A stretch of 64,000 nt of DNA from Kamptonema formosum PCC 6407 (GTDB taxonomy: Bacteria; Cyanobacteriota; Cyanobacteriia; Cyanobacteriales; Microcoleaceae): contig NZ_KB235903.1 in the NCBI RefSeq assembly GCF_000332155.1, positions 549,315 through 613,314 on the forward strand, given 5' to 3'. Below, piece by piece: positions 1 to 8,759 of the stretch (the first letter of the stretch is position 1; each line of letters starts with the position of its first letter). The position numbers and the translations under genes are program-made. The notes beneath the pieces are model-generated. The model searched no databases, had not been told where the DNA came from, and saw nothing but the letters and a program-made list of their open reading frames with translations.

Positions 1-1
1 T

Positions 2-1846
2 TATAGCCAAGCAGAAGTTTATGATAAGTTAGGTGATGCTTTGCAAGAAAAAGGAGAGTTTCAGGAAGCTGCGATCGCTTACGATCGCGCATCACAACTA
101 AGCCCTAAAGTTTCTTGGTATTTCCACAAATTAGGAGATGTTCTTGTCAAGCAAAAAAAATGGCTGGAAGCTATTGAGGCAAATCGTCGCGCAATTGAAC
201 TCAAGCCAGATTTTTCTTGGTCTTATCACAATTTAGGCTATGCTTTGCTCAAACAAGAACAGTGGAATGAAGCCGTCGCTGCTTACCGAAAAGCAATTGA
301 GTTAAACCCTAATTTCTCTTGGTCTTATTATAATTTAGGCGATGCTCTGGCGTTGATGCAAGAATGGGATGAGGCGAGTGCAGCCTATTTTCGTGCTGTT
401 GCAGTCGATCCAAATTTACCTGGAATTTATGAAAAATTTGGGGATGCTCTGCGGCAACGATCTGAGTTTGGTTTAGAGCAAGCTATTAATTATTATCACC
501 CTAATTCTGAGCAAAAGTCAAGGTTAAGTTACACTAATTTGCTAAGTTTTGTTACCCCAGATCCCGAACTCTATTCACAGTTAGGAAATGCTTTGGCAAA
601 GCATAACCAGTTAGAGGGTGCAATTATTTTTTACCAAGCAACACTCGAAATTCAGCCAGATAATGCTGATGTTTCTAAGGAATTAGAGCGGCTATTAAAG
701 AAAAAGAATGAGTTAGATATAGAACTGAACTCGTGCCGCAGAGCGATTAGAGAAAACCCCGATTCCTGTTGGTCTTACTACAATTTAGGGGTAGCACTGA
801 CGAGGCAATATAAAGACGATGAAGCTGCTGCGGCTTTCCTCCATGCTATGGAGTTGCATCCAGATTTCCATTGGTGGTTTTACTATAATTTATGGGAAGT
901 TTTTGCTAAGCAAGGAAAACTCGAACAAGCTGTTAGTTTATGCCACCGAGCAATTGAAATTAAACCCGATAGTTTTTGGCCTTACTTAAATTTAGGGGAA
1001 GCTTTAACTCGACAAAATAAGCTTGATGAAGCGATCGCGTGTTATCAAACTGCAACTTACAAACAAACTTTAATATTGCTTGCAGGTTCAGGACAAGAGC
1101 AAAAAAAATTAGAACCCGTACAAGCTCCTGACTTTATTATCATTGGTTCTCAGCGTTGCGGTACGACTTCTCTGTACAGTTATCTGACTCAGCATCCGCA
1201 GATTTTGTCTCCTATTAAAAAGGAGGTCGATTTTTGGTCGTGGCATTTCAACAGAGGTATTGATTGGTATTTATCTCATTTTCCCCCACTTCCTCAAGGG
1301 CAACATTTTTTAACAGGAGAAGCTAGTCCCAGCTATCTTGATTATCGGGACGCAGGGCAAAGACTTTTCAATACTTTTCCGAAGGTAAAGCTAATTGTGC
1401 TGTTGAGAAATCCTGTAGATAGAGCCATTTCTCAATACTATCGCTGGGTGAGTTTAAACTGGGAAAATCGCTCTTTTGAAGAGGCAATCGCTGATGAGGT
1501 AGAAAGGCTGGAAAACAATCCTGATTATATTATAGGAGAAGAACCAGGAAATTATTTAGCTCGCGGTATGTATGTTGAGTTTATTAAGAAATGGCTAGAG
1601 TTATTTCCGAGAGAACAGTTGCTAATTCTGAGGAGTGAAGACTTTTATGAACATACGGCAGTCGTGATGAAGCAAGTTTTAGAATTTGTCGGTTTGCCGG
1701 AGTATTATATTTCCGAGTATGCGAATTACAATCCAGGGTTCTATCCGTCGGTGAGCGAGTCAATGCGCTCCTGGCTCAGCAATTATTTCTGCCCTTATAA
1801 TCAGCAATTGGAAGATTTTTTAGGGATTAAATTTAACTGGAAATAA
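2..1846 (+). CDS. TPR-repeat protein fused to a sulfotransferase domain (5' end outside window)
   Basis: The reading frame is open from base 2, so the gene starts upstream of the window; the TTG at 41 is only an internal codon. The first ~355 visible residues are tetratricopeptide repeats with the usual W/Y-x-x-LG and A-x-x-x-Y-x-x-A/AIEL-x-P spacing, typical of protein-protein scaffolds. From about residue 362 (counted from base 41) a sulfotransferase domain begins with the PAPS 5'-phosphosulfate loop IIGSQRCGTTSLYSYL, followed by the 3'-phosphate-binding region around LIVLLRNPVDRAISQYY. It would transfer sulfate from PAPS to a carbohydrate or peptide acceptor; the acceptor cannot be inferred. 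TPR-sulfotransferase fusions are known in cyanobacteria. Confidence 0.85.
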   Translation, partial: YSQAEVYDKLGDALQEKGEFQEAAIAYDRASQLSPKVSWYFHKLGDVLVKQKKWLEAIEANRRAIELKPDFSWSYHNLGYALLKQEQWNEAVAAYRKAIELNPNFSWSYYNLGDALALMQEWDEASAAYFRAVAVDPNLPGIYEKFGDALRQRSEFGLEQAINYYHPNSEQKSRLSYTNLLSFVTPDPELYSQLGNALAKHNQLEGAIIFYQATLEIQPDNADVSKELERLLKKKNELDIELNSCRRAIRENPDSCWSYYNLGVALTRQYKDDEAAAAFLHAMELHPDFHWWFYYNLWEVFAKQGKLEQAVSLCHRAIEIKPDSFWPYLNLGEALTRQNKLDEAIACYQTATYKQTLILLAGSGQEQKKLEPVQAPDFIIIGSQRCGTTSLYSYLTQHPQILSPIKKEVDFWSWHFNRGIDWYLSHFPPLPQGQHFLTGEASPSYLDYRDAGQRLFNTFPKVKLIVLLRNPVDRAISQYYRWVSLNWENRSFEEAIADEVERLENNPDYIIGEEPGNYLARGMYVEFIKKWLELFPREQLLILRSEDFYEHTAVVMKQVLEFVGLPEYYISEYANYNPGFYPSVSESMRSWLSNYFCPYNQQLEDFLGIKFNWK

Positions 1847-1945
1847 TTTCTAAAGGTTAACTATTACCTATTTTATGCTTTAAATTAGCCATCAACAGGT
1901 ATTCTTAGTTATAAGAATACAAATGCTATATTTCCTTGAATAATT

Positions 1946-3424
1946 ATGGCGATCGACGGTTTACCAGATCCAGAATTCACAGAGTCCAGCTCAGCAACAA
2001 TTCCTACGATTAAACTGCTGACTATGTTCCGGCTGGGTTTGTTTCAGATGGGATTGGGCATTATGTCGCTGCTCACCCTGGGGGTACTCAATCGGCTGAT
2101 GATTGATGAGCTTAAAGTCTTACCTTGGATTGCTGCGGGTGCGATCGCAATGCACCAATTCATGTCACCGGCGCGGGTGTGGTTCGGCCAAATGTCGGAC
2201 TCAAAAACTATTTTTGGCTACCACCGCACCGGTTTTGTCTGGATTGGAGCCGCACTTTTCACGACAACATCATTCATCGCGCTGCAAGTAGTTTGGCAAC
2301 TCGGCGGTAGTTTGCAGGCTACAGGATGGAGCCCGCAAACTTATAGTTGGGCGGGAGTTCTAGCGCTAGTTTTTGCTTTTTATGGTTTAGTTTTGAGTGC
2401 GAGTTCCACACCTTTTGCTGCTCTTTTAGTAGATATTTCTGATGAAGACAACCGCTCCAAATTAATTGGAGTTGTTTGGTCAATGCTCATGGTTGGTATT
2501 GTATTGGGAGCAATTATTAGCTCTAAATTAATCAGTCGAGCTGAAGTTTGTGGAGCAGATATTTTGTCATACAATCCCTCTCTAGGGACACCAGTTACAG
2601 ATTTAGCAAAATTGCAAAGCTCAATTAATCCTCTATTTGTAATTATGCCGGCAGTTGTATTTGGTTTATCTTTACTGGCGACTGTCGGTATAGAAAAAAA
2701 ATACTCTCGCTTTGCTTTGCGTTCCAGTGCGGTTAACAGAGAGGATAAAATTAGTTTAGGTAAGGCTTTGAAAGTATTGACTGCTAGCCGCCAAACTGGT
2801 TTATTTTTTAGCTTTCTGCTGGTGCTAACTATTAGTTTGTTCATGCAGGACGCGATTATGGAACCCTATGGCGGCGAAGTTTTCGGAATGTGTATTTCGG
2901 AAACCACAAAGTTGAATGTTCCTTTTGGTATGGGGACGCTGATCGGTATTAGTGGCACAGGTTTTTTGATTTTACCGCGTTTAGGTAAGGTGAAAACGAC
3001 TAAGATGGGATGTACAGCGGCAGCGATTTGTTTTGGCTTAATTATTCTCTCTGGATTTACAGCCAACGCCGGATTACTAAAAGCTAGTTTGCTATTTTTT
3101 GGTTTTTCTGCTGGGGTATTGACTGCTGGTGCCACAAGTTTAATGCTGGATTTAACGGCGGCGGAAACTGCTGGTACTTTTATCGGTGCTTGGGGTTTAT
3201 CTCAGGCAATGGCAAGGGGTTTAGCTACTGTCATCGGCGGCGTGGTTTTGAATTTAGGAAAGGTTGTTTTTGATGCCCCTGTGTTGGCTTATGGATTGGT
3301 TTTTGCGCTACAAGCTATAGGGATGGTGGCAGCAATTTTACTATTGGGGCGCGTAAATGTGAAAGAGTTTCGGGAGAATGCGAATAATGCGATCGCGTCT
3401 ATTCTAGAAAATGAATTGGATTAA
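1946..3424 (+). CDS. BCD/PucC-family MFS transporter
   Basis: A 492-residue, very hydrophobic protein with about 12 membrane segments. The N-terminal MFRLGLFQMGLGIMSLLTLG and the following LNRLMIDEL and HQFMSPARVWFGQMSD motifs are those of the PucC/LhaA (BCD) branch of the major facilitator superfamily, linked in phototrophs to (bacterio)chlorophyll or light-harvesting complex assembly. Cyanobacteria carry several paralogues whose substrate is not established. The ATG at 1946 lies 99 bp behind the sulfotransferase gene. The next gene follows in the same direction after about 75 bp, so co-transcription is possible. Confidence 0.8.
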   Translation: MAIDGLPDPEFTESSSATIPTIKLLTMFRLGLFQMGLGIMSLLTLGVLNRLMIDELKVLPWIAAGAIAMHQFMSPARVWFGQMSDSKTIFGYHRTGFVWIGAALFTTTSFIALQVVWQLGGSLQATGWSPQTYSWAGVLALVFAFYGLVLSASSTPFAALLVDISDEDNRSKLIGVVWSMLMVGIVLGAIISSKLISRAEVCGADILSYNPSLGTPVTDLAKLQSSINPLFVIMPAVVFGLSLLATVGIEKKYSRFALRSSAVNREDKISLGKALKVLTASRQTGLFFSFLLVLTISLFMQDAIMEPYGGEVFGMCISETTKLNVPFGMGTLIGISGTGFLILPRLGKVKTTKMGCTAAAICFGLIILSGFTANAGLLKASLLFFGFSAGVLTAGATSLMLDLTAAETAGTFIGAWGLSQAMARGLATVIGGVVLNLGKVVFDAPVLAYGLVFALQAIGMVAAILLLGRVNVKEFRENANNAIASILENELD

Positions 3425-3498
3425 TTTTTTTCCGCAGATGGACGCAGATAATTGTATGATATATCTGCATTAATCTGCGGTTGTTTATTTTAACTCTC

Positions 3499-4287
3499 AT
3501 GTGGGATTCAATTTTTAGTTTTGCCCAAAGTACGGCGGCTAGAGTCGGAGTACAATTGTTAAAGGATTTCGGTTCTGTCCAAGCTTCAGAAAAGTTAGAT
3601 GGGAGTTTGGTAACTCAATCTGACAAGTGGGCGGATGCAGAAATTCGAGATGCAATTATGTCAGCTTTTCCTAGTCATGGAGTTTTAAGTGAAGAGGGAG
3701 AGCACGTTTTTCCAGGGAATGAATGGTGCTGGATAATTGACCCTTTGGATGGCACTACTAATTTTGCTAGAGGCATTCCTATTTGGGGAATCTCGATGGG
3801 TTTATTATATCAAGGAGTGCCTGTTTTTGGCTACGTACATTTGCCACCCATAAATCAATCTTTTCACGGTTTTTGGTTGGGAGATTCTGGACTTAGTGGC
3901 AATTCTGGAGCTTTTTTGAACGATCGACAAATTCATTCTAGTGCTGATGCGCTGACTTCAAATCACTTTTTTAACATTTGTTCGCGCAGTATCGCAGTTG
4001 CACCTCAGATTCCTGCTAAAATTCGGATGTTAGGAATGGCTAGTTACAATTTTTTAACGGTGGCGGCGGGTGCGGTTTTGGGTGGGGTAGAAGCTACGCC
4101 GAAGATTTGGGATATTGCGGGGAGTTGGGTGATTTTAAAAGCGGCTGATGGTGTTTGGATACCCTTGGAATCTGAGGCAATTTTTCCTTTGGAAGTTGGT
4201 AAGAATTATGGAAGTCGCTCGTATCCTACTTTAGTGGTGAGTCGGGAGGAATTGAAGTCAGTGTTTTTGCCGTTGATGAGGGGCTAA
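3499..4287 (+). CDS. inositol monophosphatase family protein
   Basis: About 262 residues. The metal-binding signature WIIDPLDGTTNFARGIP and the C-terminal WDIAGSWVIL motif define the Mg-dependent inositol-monophosphatase/FBPase-like phosphatase family; an acidic pair (SEEGE) upstream completes the site. Cyanobacterial members hydrolyse inositol phosphate, histidinol phosphate or related sugar phosphates, and the substrate is not fixed by sequence. I chose the ATG at 3499 (MWDSIFSFAQS) over the in-frame TTG at 3481 because the latter adds only six residues without similarity to the family. Confidence 0.8.
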   Translation: MWDSIFSFAQSTAARVGVQLLKDFGSVQASEKLDGSLVTQSDKWADAEIRDAIMSAFPSHGVLSEEGEHVFPGNEWCWIIDPLDGTTNFARGIPIWGISMGLLYQGVPVFGYVHLPPINQSFHGFWLGDSGLSGNSGAFLNDRQIHSSADALTSNHFFNICSRSIAVAPQIPAKIRMLGMASYNFLTVAAGAVLGGVEATPKIWDIAGSWVILKAADGVWIPLESEAIFPLEVGKNYGSRSYPTLVVSREELKSVFLPLMRG

Positions 4288-4334
4288 AAACTTATAACTT
4301 ATTCTTTCTTAGGGAACGAAATTTAATAAGTATA

Positions 4335-4360
4335 TGGACATAAATAAACGCTATAATATG
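4335..4360. repeat. solo end of the GGACATAAATAAACGCTATA repeat family
   Basis: The string ggacataaataaacgctata upstream of the ABC exporter is also found at about 39031-39052 and, inverted, at 58179-58200. Here it occurs without a partner arm, so it is a solo end or relic. It contains a TATAAT and might contribute a promoter for the downstream gene; this is inference. Confidence 0.5.
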
Positions 4361-4412
4361 CACTGAAACAAAAGCTTCTCAAAACCTACTGGAGTATGAT
4401 TCAGATAAGTCA

Positions 4413-6152
4413 ATGCGTATTCTCTGGAATTACCTAAAGCCTTATCAATGGCTTGCGGTTCTATCGTTATTACTAGCAGGTATCAGCCAGGTTCTAGCAC
4501 TGGTAGACCCGATTATTTTTGGAAAAATCATTGATGATTACGCCACCCAACGGCGAACGAAAACGGATGCAGAGCTAGTCTCTGGGGTGCTGGTGCTGTT
4601 GATAATCGCCGTCGCTATTGCAGTATTATCACGACTTACCAAAGCTATACAAGAATACATGACCCGGCTGGTAGTGCAAAAATTTGGCACGCAGATATTT
4701 AACGACGGGTTACGACAAACACTCAGGCTTACCTATCAGGAATTTGAAAACCAGCAAAGCGGTGAAACGCTAGCCCTTTTGTTAAAGGTTCGCAGTGACA
4801 CAGAACGCTTTATAAATTCGTTTATTAATATCCTGTTTTCGTCAATTGTCGGAGTGTTTTTTTTGGTTTGGTATGCTGTGACTAAACACTGGGCACTGGT
4901 ACCCGTATTTGTAGTTGGCGTGTTGGGTTTAGGGGGATTAACCGGACTTTTGAGCCAAAAAATTAAAGGTCAACAGCGATCGATTATGCGCGAAACTTCT
5001 AAAAGTTCTGGGTTTATTACCGAGTCGCTGCATAACATTGAGCTGATCAAAAGTTTAGGGTTGACCTTCCCAGAAATTCGGCGTTTACAAGGACAAACTG
5101 TCAAAATATTTGCCCTGGAAATGGAGAAGGTCAAACAAATCCGGCTTTTATCATTTTTGCAGGGAACGACGCTTAGCTTGCTAAAGCTGTCGATTTTATT
5201 CACACTACTATGGCTCATTTTTCGAGATGTGTTGAGCACAGGCGAGTTAATTGCTATGCAATTTATTTCTGTTTCTATTTTTGCGCCGCTGCAAGAATTG
5301 GGTAACATCATTCTCGCCTATCGTGAAGCCGAAGCATCGTTACAGCACTTCGATCAACTGATGCAAAAACCGATTGAACGCCGACCTGAATCACCCATTG
5401 AGATTGGACTGGTGAATCGTTTGAGTTTCTTGAACGTTGTCTTTCGATATCAGGGGGCCTCTGAAAATTCCCTGGATGGGATTTCTTTTGCGGCAAATCT
5501 GGGGGATACAATTGCCTTTGTTGGCCCTTCAGGGTCGGGGAAATCAACATTGGTAAAATTGCTAGTTGGCTTGTACCAACCTAATAGCGGAGAAGTATTT
5601 TATAACGATATTTCTACCAAAGATATTCGCTACAATCAGGTGCGGCGACAAATTGGATTTGTAACCCAGGAAACTCATTTATTTGCAGGCACCATTAAGG
5701 AAAACCTCCAATTTGTCCAACCTGATGCCACCGATGCAGAAATTATTGCAGCACTCAAACAAGCATCCTGTGAGAATTTACTCACCCGATCTGAACAGGG
5801 TATAAATACAATAATTGGTGAAAGTGGTGTTAAATTATCGGGCGGTGAAAGGCAGCGAATTTCTATTGCCCGCGCCCTGATCCGTCAACCACGCCTGTTG
5901 ATTTTTGATGAGGCAACATCTGCGTTAGATTCTCTGACCGAAGAACAGATTACTGAAACAATTAAAGAAATTTCAGCCTTGAAAGAGCAAATTACAATTT
6001 TGATTGCCCATCGATTGTCTACGATTATGCACGCCGATCGGATTTTTGTTTTGGAAAAAGGTCGAATTGTGGAGACTGGAAACCACGATGAACTGGTGAA
6101 TCAGAAGGGGCTTTACTACGCTATGTGGCGACAGCAAATCGGAGAACGCTAA
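4413..6152 (+). CDS. ABC exporter, fused permease and ATPase (ABCB/MsbA type)
   Basis: A 579-residue half-transporter. The N-terminal ~310 residues hold six membrane segments of the type I exporter fold. The C-terminal ATPase has Walker A GPSGSGKST (about residue 372), a Q-loop in IGFVTQETHLFAGTI, the signature LSGGERQRISIARAL, Walker B LLIFDEATSALDS and the switch histidine in ILIAHRLST. It would work as a homodimer or heterodimer exporting a lipid, peptide or drug; no neighbour suggests a substrate. The ATG at 4413 follows a 125-bp intergenic region containing a GGACATAAATAAA repeat end. Confidence 0.88.
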   Translation: MRILWNYLKPYQWLAVLSLLLAGISQVLALVDPIIFGKIIDDYATQRRTKTDAELVSGVLVLLIIAVAIAVLSRLTKAIQEYMTRLVVQKFGTQIFNDGLRQTLRLTYQEFENQQSGETLALLLKVRSDTERFINSFINILFSSIVGVFFLVWYAVTKHWALVPVFVVGVLGLGGLTGLLSQKIKGQQRSIMRETSKSSGFITESLHNIELIKSLGLTFPEIRRLQGQTVKIFALEMEKVKQIRLLSFLQGTTLSLLKLSILFTLLWLIFRDVLSTGELIAMQFISVSIFAPLQELGNIILAYREAEASLQHFDQLMQKPIERRPESPIEIGLVNRLSFLNVVFRYQGASENSLDGISFAANLGDTIAFVGPSGSGKSTLVKLLVGLYQPNSGEVFYNDISTKDIRYNQVRRQIGFVTQETHLFAGTIKENLQFVQPDATDAEIIAALKQASCENLLTRSEQGINTIIGESGVKLSGGERQRISIARALIRQPRLLIFDEATSALDSLTEEQITETIKEISALKEQITILIAHRLSTIMHADRIFVLEKGRIVETGNHDELVNQKGLYYAMWRQQIGER

Positions 6153-6197
6153 CGGGAATGTTAAGTAGAAGGAAGAAGGATTTAGTTATCTAGGAGA

Positions 6198-6260
6198 GAA
6201 GGAAGAATGTTTATACAGTCAGCTTTTTAGCCATCCCGATCTTATGTTTAATTAGGTGGA
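6198..6260 (+). repeat. 63-bp dispersed repeat, copy 1
   Basis: Identical over 63 bases with 40065-40127. Both copies begin in a GAAGGAAGAA microsatellite and run through ATGTTTATACAGTCAGC to TTTAATTAGGTGGA. It is non-coding in both places. Confidence 0.85.
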
Positions 6261-6325
6261 TTTACTTATTAATCAAGTTTGAGTTACATTTAACCTCTCC
6301 AACTTGCATCTATATCCCATTACAC

Positions 6326-6430
6326 GACTTACGCACTCAACCAAAGAAACCGGGTTTTTTGACGAAAATACTTCGCCCTTATCCATAGATTCTCTCAAAA
6401 ACCCGGTTTCTGGGACTCCCTGCGTAAGTC
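6326..6430. repeat. palindromic element, GACTTACGCA / GAAACCGGG family, copy 1
   Basis: 105 bp with outer inverted ends GACTTACGCA and TGCGTAAGTC and inner arms GAAACCGGGTTTTTT and AAAAACCCGGTTTC. Related copies occur at 17390-17524, 31533-31640 and 51314-51407. It looks like a non-autonomous palindromic mobile element. Confidence 0.8.
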
Positions 6431-6592
6431 CTAATTATTTAAAACTCACGGGACTTACACAAAAGTATCCATAAGTTCTATGAGTTTTAATTTTCATTTA
6501 ATTCGCCTTCTCAGCGTATTTTTTCTTCAAATAGTTGCCATAGAATCATTATTGGTAATCCTAAAATGATTCTATTGCATACTTATATCGCA

Positions 6593-7174
6593 TCAAGCGA
6601 TTAATTTCGCTAACACATTTGATAACTTTGCACCAAGATTCTCAACCAACTCCTGCTGTTTCGGATCTTTCATCGTACCATCAGCATTAAAAGCTTCATA
6701 GGCTTTAGGAACTGCCTTCTGATCTGGCAGCACAAACACATTAATATTGCCCAAAATCGAGCGCAAATGAACTAACCCTCGCAAACCGCCCAATGCCCCA
6801 GGTGAAGCACTCATAATTACTGCTACTTTGTCAGTAAAAGCCACCAACCCCGGTTCGCCAGGCTGCGGACGAGATGCCCAATCGATTGCATTTTTCAAAA
6901 CAGGAGTAACTGAACTGTTATACTCAGGAGAAGCAATCAAAAACCCCTGATGTGCTATCATCAATTCCTTAAATTTCCGGGCATTTTCTGGCATTCCCTC
7001 TCTGGCCTCCAAATCTTCATCAAATAGTGGCATCGGCAAATCCCGGAAATCGACATAAGTCACTTCAGCACTGGCGGCTCTAGCCCCAGAAGCCGCAATT
7101 TTGACCAGCAGTTTGTTGTAGGATGCTTCGCGGGTACTGCCGGCAAAAGCAAGGATTTTTGGTGCGTTTATCAT
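6593..7174 (-). CDS. NADPH-dependent FMN reductase family protein
   Basis: 193 residues of flavodoxin-like fold. The N-terminal ILAFAGSTREASYNKLLV is the phosphate-binding loop of the NADPH-dependent FMN reductase/ArsH/chromate-reductase family. The motif SPEYNSSVTPVLKNAIDW, with the following PGALGGLRG, is the second hallmark (flavin and dimer contacts). It would reduce flavin, quinone or metal oxyanions with NADPH in the cytoplasm. The ATG at 7174 is the natural start. The ChaN gene lies 36 bp upstream on the same strand, so the two may be co-transcribed. Confidence 0.88.
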   Translation of the reverse strand: MINAPKILAFAGSTREASYNKLLVKIAASGARAASAEVTYVDFRDLPMPLFDEDLEAREGMPENARKFKELMIAHQGFLIASPEYNSSVTPVLKNAIDWASRPQPGEPGLVAFTDKVAVIMSASPGALGGLRGLVHLRSILGNINVFVLPDQKAVPKAYEAFNADGTMKDPKQQELVENLGAKLSNVLAKLIA

Positions 7175-7210
7175 TGGTTGTTCCTAGTATTTGGTTCCAG
7201 TTAAATTGTA

Positions 7211-8092
7211 CTATTCCGCGTGCTGCCAGATGAAGTCAGCAATAGGTCGATCTGTTGACGAAAGGCTATCTGAGGCTGAAAAAAACAGCACCGATCTTTG
7301 CAGTAACTTTCTACTACTTAAACGTCTGGCGACGCGGCTGGGAATGCCGTAGCCATAGGCGATATGGCCTTTCCCTGCTAGCACTACTACTTGATAATTA
7401 GGCTTAACTGTGATAAATTGAGCGATTGTTTCTGCCATTGTTTCATCCCAGAGGGTTTGGGCTAGAAAAAAACGATCGAAGCCAGCACTAGAACCATGTC
7501 CCTCAGAGGCGTGTTGCTGATAAATCTCTAGCAATATTTGCCGATATTCAGCATTATCGGTACGAATTTCTGAGGGGGCGGGAATGTGCTGTTTTTCTTC
7601 TGCTGTCAGACTTTCTAAGCCTTCGCGGGCAACTTTTCGCGTTACTTCTGTGGGTGTATTCAAGGCTAATACTGGCAGTTGATTTTCCTTGGCAAACCGC
7701 AAAATCGGTGCGTAATATTCCCAAGGAAATCCCCATCTTTGATTATACTGGGTTTGCTCGATTAATTCGGCTTCTGTAATTTTACCAGCTAAATATTGGT
7801 CGATCGCACCTTGAAAGGGACGCTGAAACATTTCCAGTGCGATCGCAACTTTGCGATTTTGCCGATACAGTTCTCTGATAATCTTCAGTTGAGCTTGATG
7901 ATCTTCGAGGCTGTCGTGAGTTTCCCCCAGATACACGACATTTGCCGCCGCCAACTGTTGTAGAATCTCCTGGCTAGTATATGTCTGCTGCGGTTGCAAG
8001 TTCCCTGTCACTTCCGCCAAAGCTTGACTGCTACAGAATAGGAACAAGCCTAGAGACAAAGCGTAGAGTTTGGTTAGTTTAAGTTTGTTCAT
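7211..8092 (-). CDS. ChaN/Tiki-like haem- or iron-binding exported protein
   Basis: About 293 residues. A signal sequence (MNKLKLTKLYALSLGLFLFC) is followed by the ChaN family motif YLGETHDSLEDHQAQL, then VAIALEMFQRPFQ, and near the C-terminus VVLAGKGHIAYGYGIP. These are conserved in the PF04187 (ChaN, haem/iron-binding lipoprotein) family. It should sit in the periplasm or on a membrane after export. I prefer the ATG at 8092 to the upstream in-frame ATG at 8122, since the signal peptide begins there. It is followed at 36 bp by the FMN reductase, a plausible link in iron or flavin reduction. Confidence 0.8.
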   Translation of the reverse strand: MNKLKLTKLYALSLGLFLFCSSQALAEVTGNLQPQQTYTSQEILQQLAAANVVYLGETHDSLEDHQAQLKIIRELYRQNRKVAIALEMFQRPFQGAIDQYLAGKITEAELIEQTQYNQRWGFPWEYYAPILRFAKENQLPVLALNTPTEVTRKVAREGLESLTAEEKQHIPAPSEIRTDNAEYRQILLEIYQQHASEGHGSSAGFDRFFLAQTLWDETMAETIAQFITVKPNYQVVVLAGKGHIAYGYGIPSRVARRLSSRKLLQRSVLFFSASDSLSSTDRPIADFIWQHAE

Positions 8093-8759
8093 GATCGTAT
8101 TTTGCCTTGCGATCGCAGCCACACACCACCGATCTCATCCAATTTATATAATTTAATCTTCTTACTTGATTAGCACTTACCCATTGTCAATACAGTCACT
8201 AATAGACACAACCGCCAATAGACAAGGTATCCTGACCTCGCCTGTCGGCGGCGTTGCCTGATTGATGCGTAAGTTCTAATAAGTTTACATTTAATTAGTA
8301 GTTATCTATCAAAAAGTAAACTTTCATTGCAGGTACTTGCATCTCTTAGAGAAGGTGCTAGATTAATAACATGAAGCAAACAAAAGCTTCACCCGACAGA
8401 TATCACAGCGAAGTTCATACTTTAAAGCTCATACCTTTGAAGTTCACACCTTGAAGTTTCACTTTTGAATAAGGAGTAAAAAGCGCTGTTTAACTTTACA
8501 TCTGTCTCATCCAACAACAACAACACTCACCGCGAAGTCTGATATTTCCTCAAATGTTGATGAGGGAGCAATGAAACTGAATCTTAGAATTTAGTTTAAC
8601 TCCACGTCGAAATACAAATTAGAGGAAATTACTCAGTAAGTAACGCTTGGGTGTTGTTGTTTGTTTAAGCATATTGAAGGAAGAAGGAAGAAGGAAGAAG
8701 GAAGAAGGAAGAGGGGGAAATGCCATAAACTATAGAAAAAAGCCAAAGCGGGAAAAGAG
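8093..8759. other. gene-free region with microsatellite and a decayed palindrome
   Basis: About 670 bp between divergent genes. At 8216-8281 there is a decayed fragment resembling the TAACGCCGCC palindromes at 17280 and 23745 (GGCGGCGTT followed by GCGTAAGTTCTAA). At about 8679-8717 there is a GAAGGAA microsatellite. No convincing ORF or RNA was recognised. Confidence 0.6.
8679..8717 (+). repeat. GAAGGAA microsatellite
   Basis: About 39 bases of repeated GAAGGAA/GAAGAAG units, ending 43 bp before the alcohol dehydrogenase start. The same unit recurs at 6198, 11525-11575 (inside a gene) and 40033-40074. Confidence 0.85.

Larger units (their letters stand above)
6153..6592. other. gene-free region with two small repeats
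   Basis: 440 bp between convergent genes without a credible ORF. It holds a 63-bp repeat (6198-6260) that is identical at 40065-40127, and one copy of the palindromic GAAACCGGGTTTTTT element (6326-6430). Confidence 0.7.
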
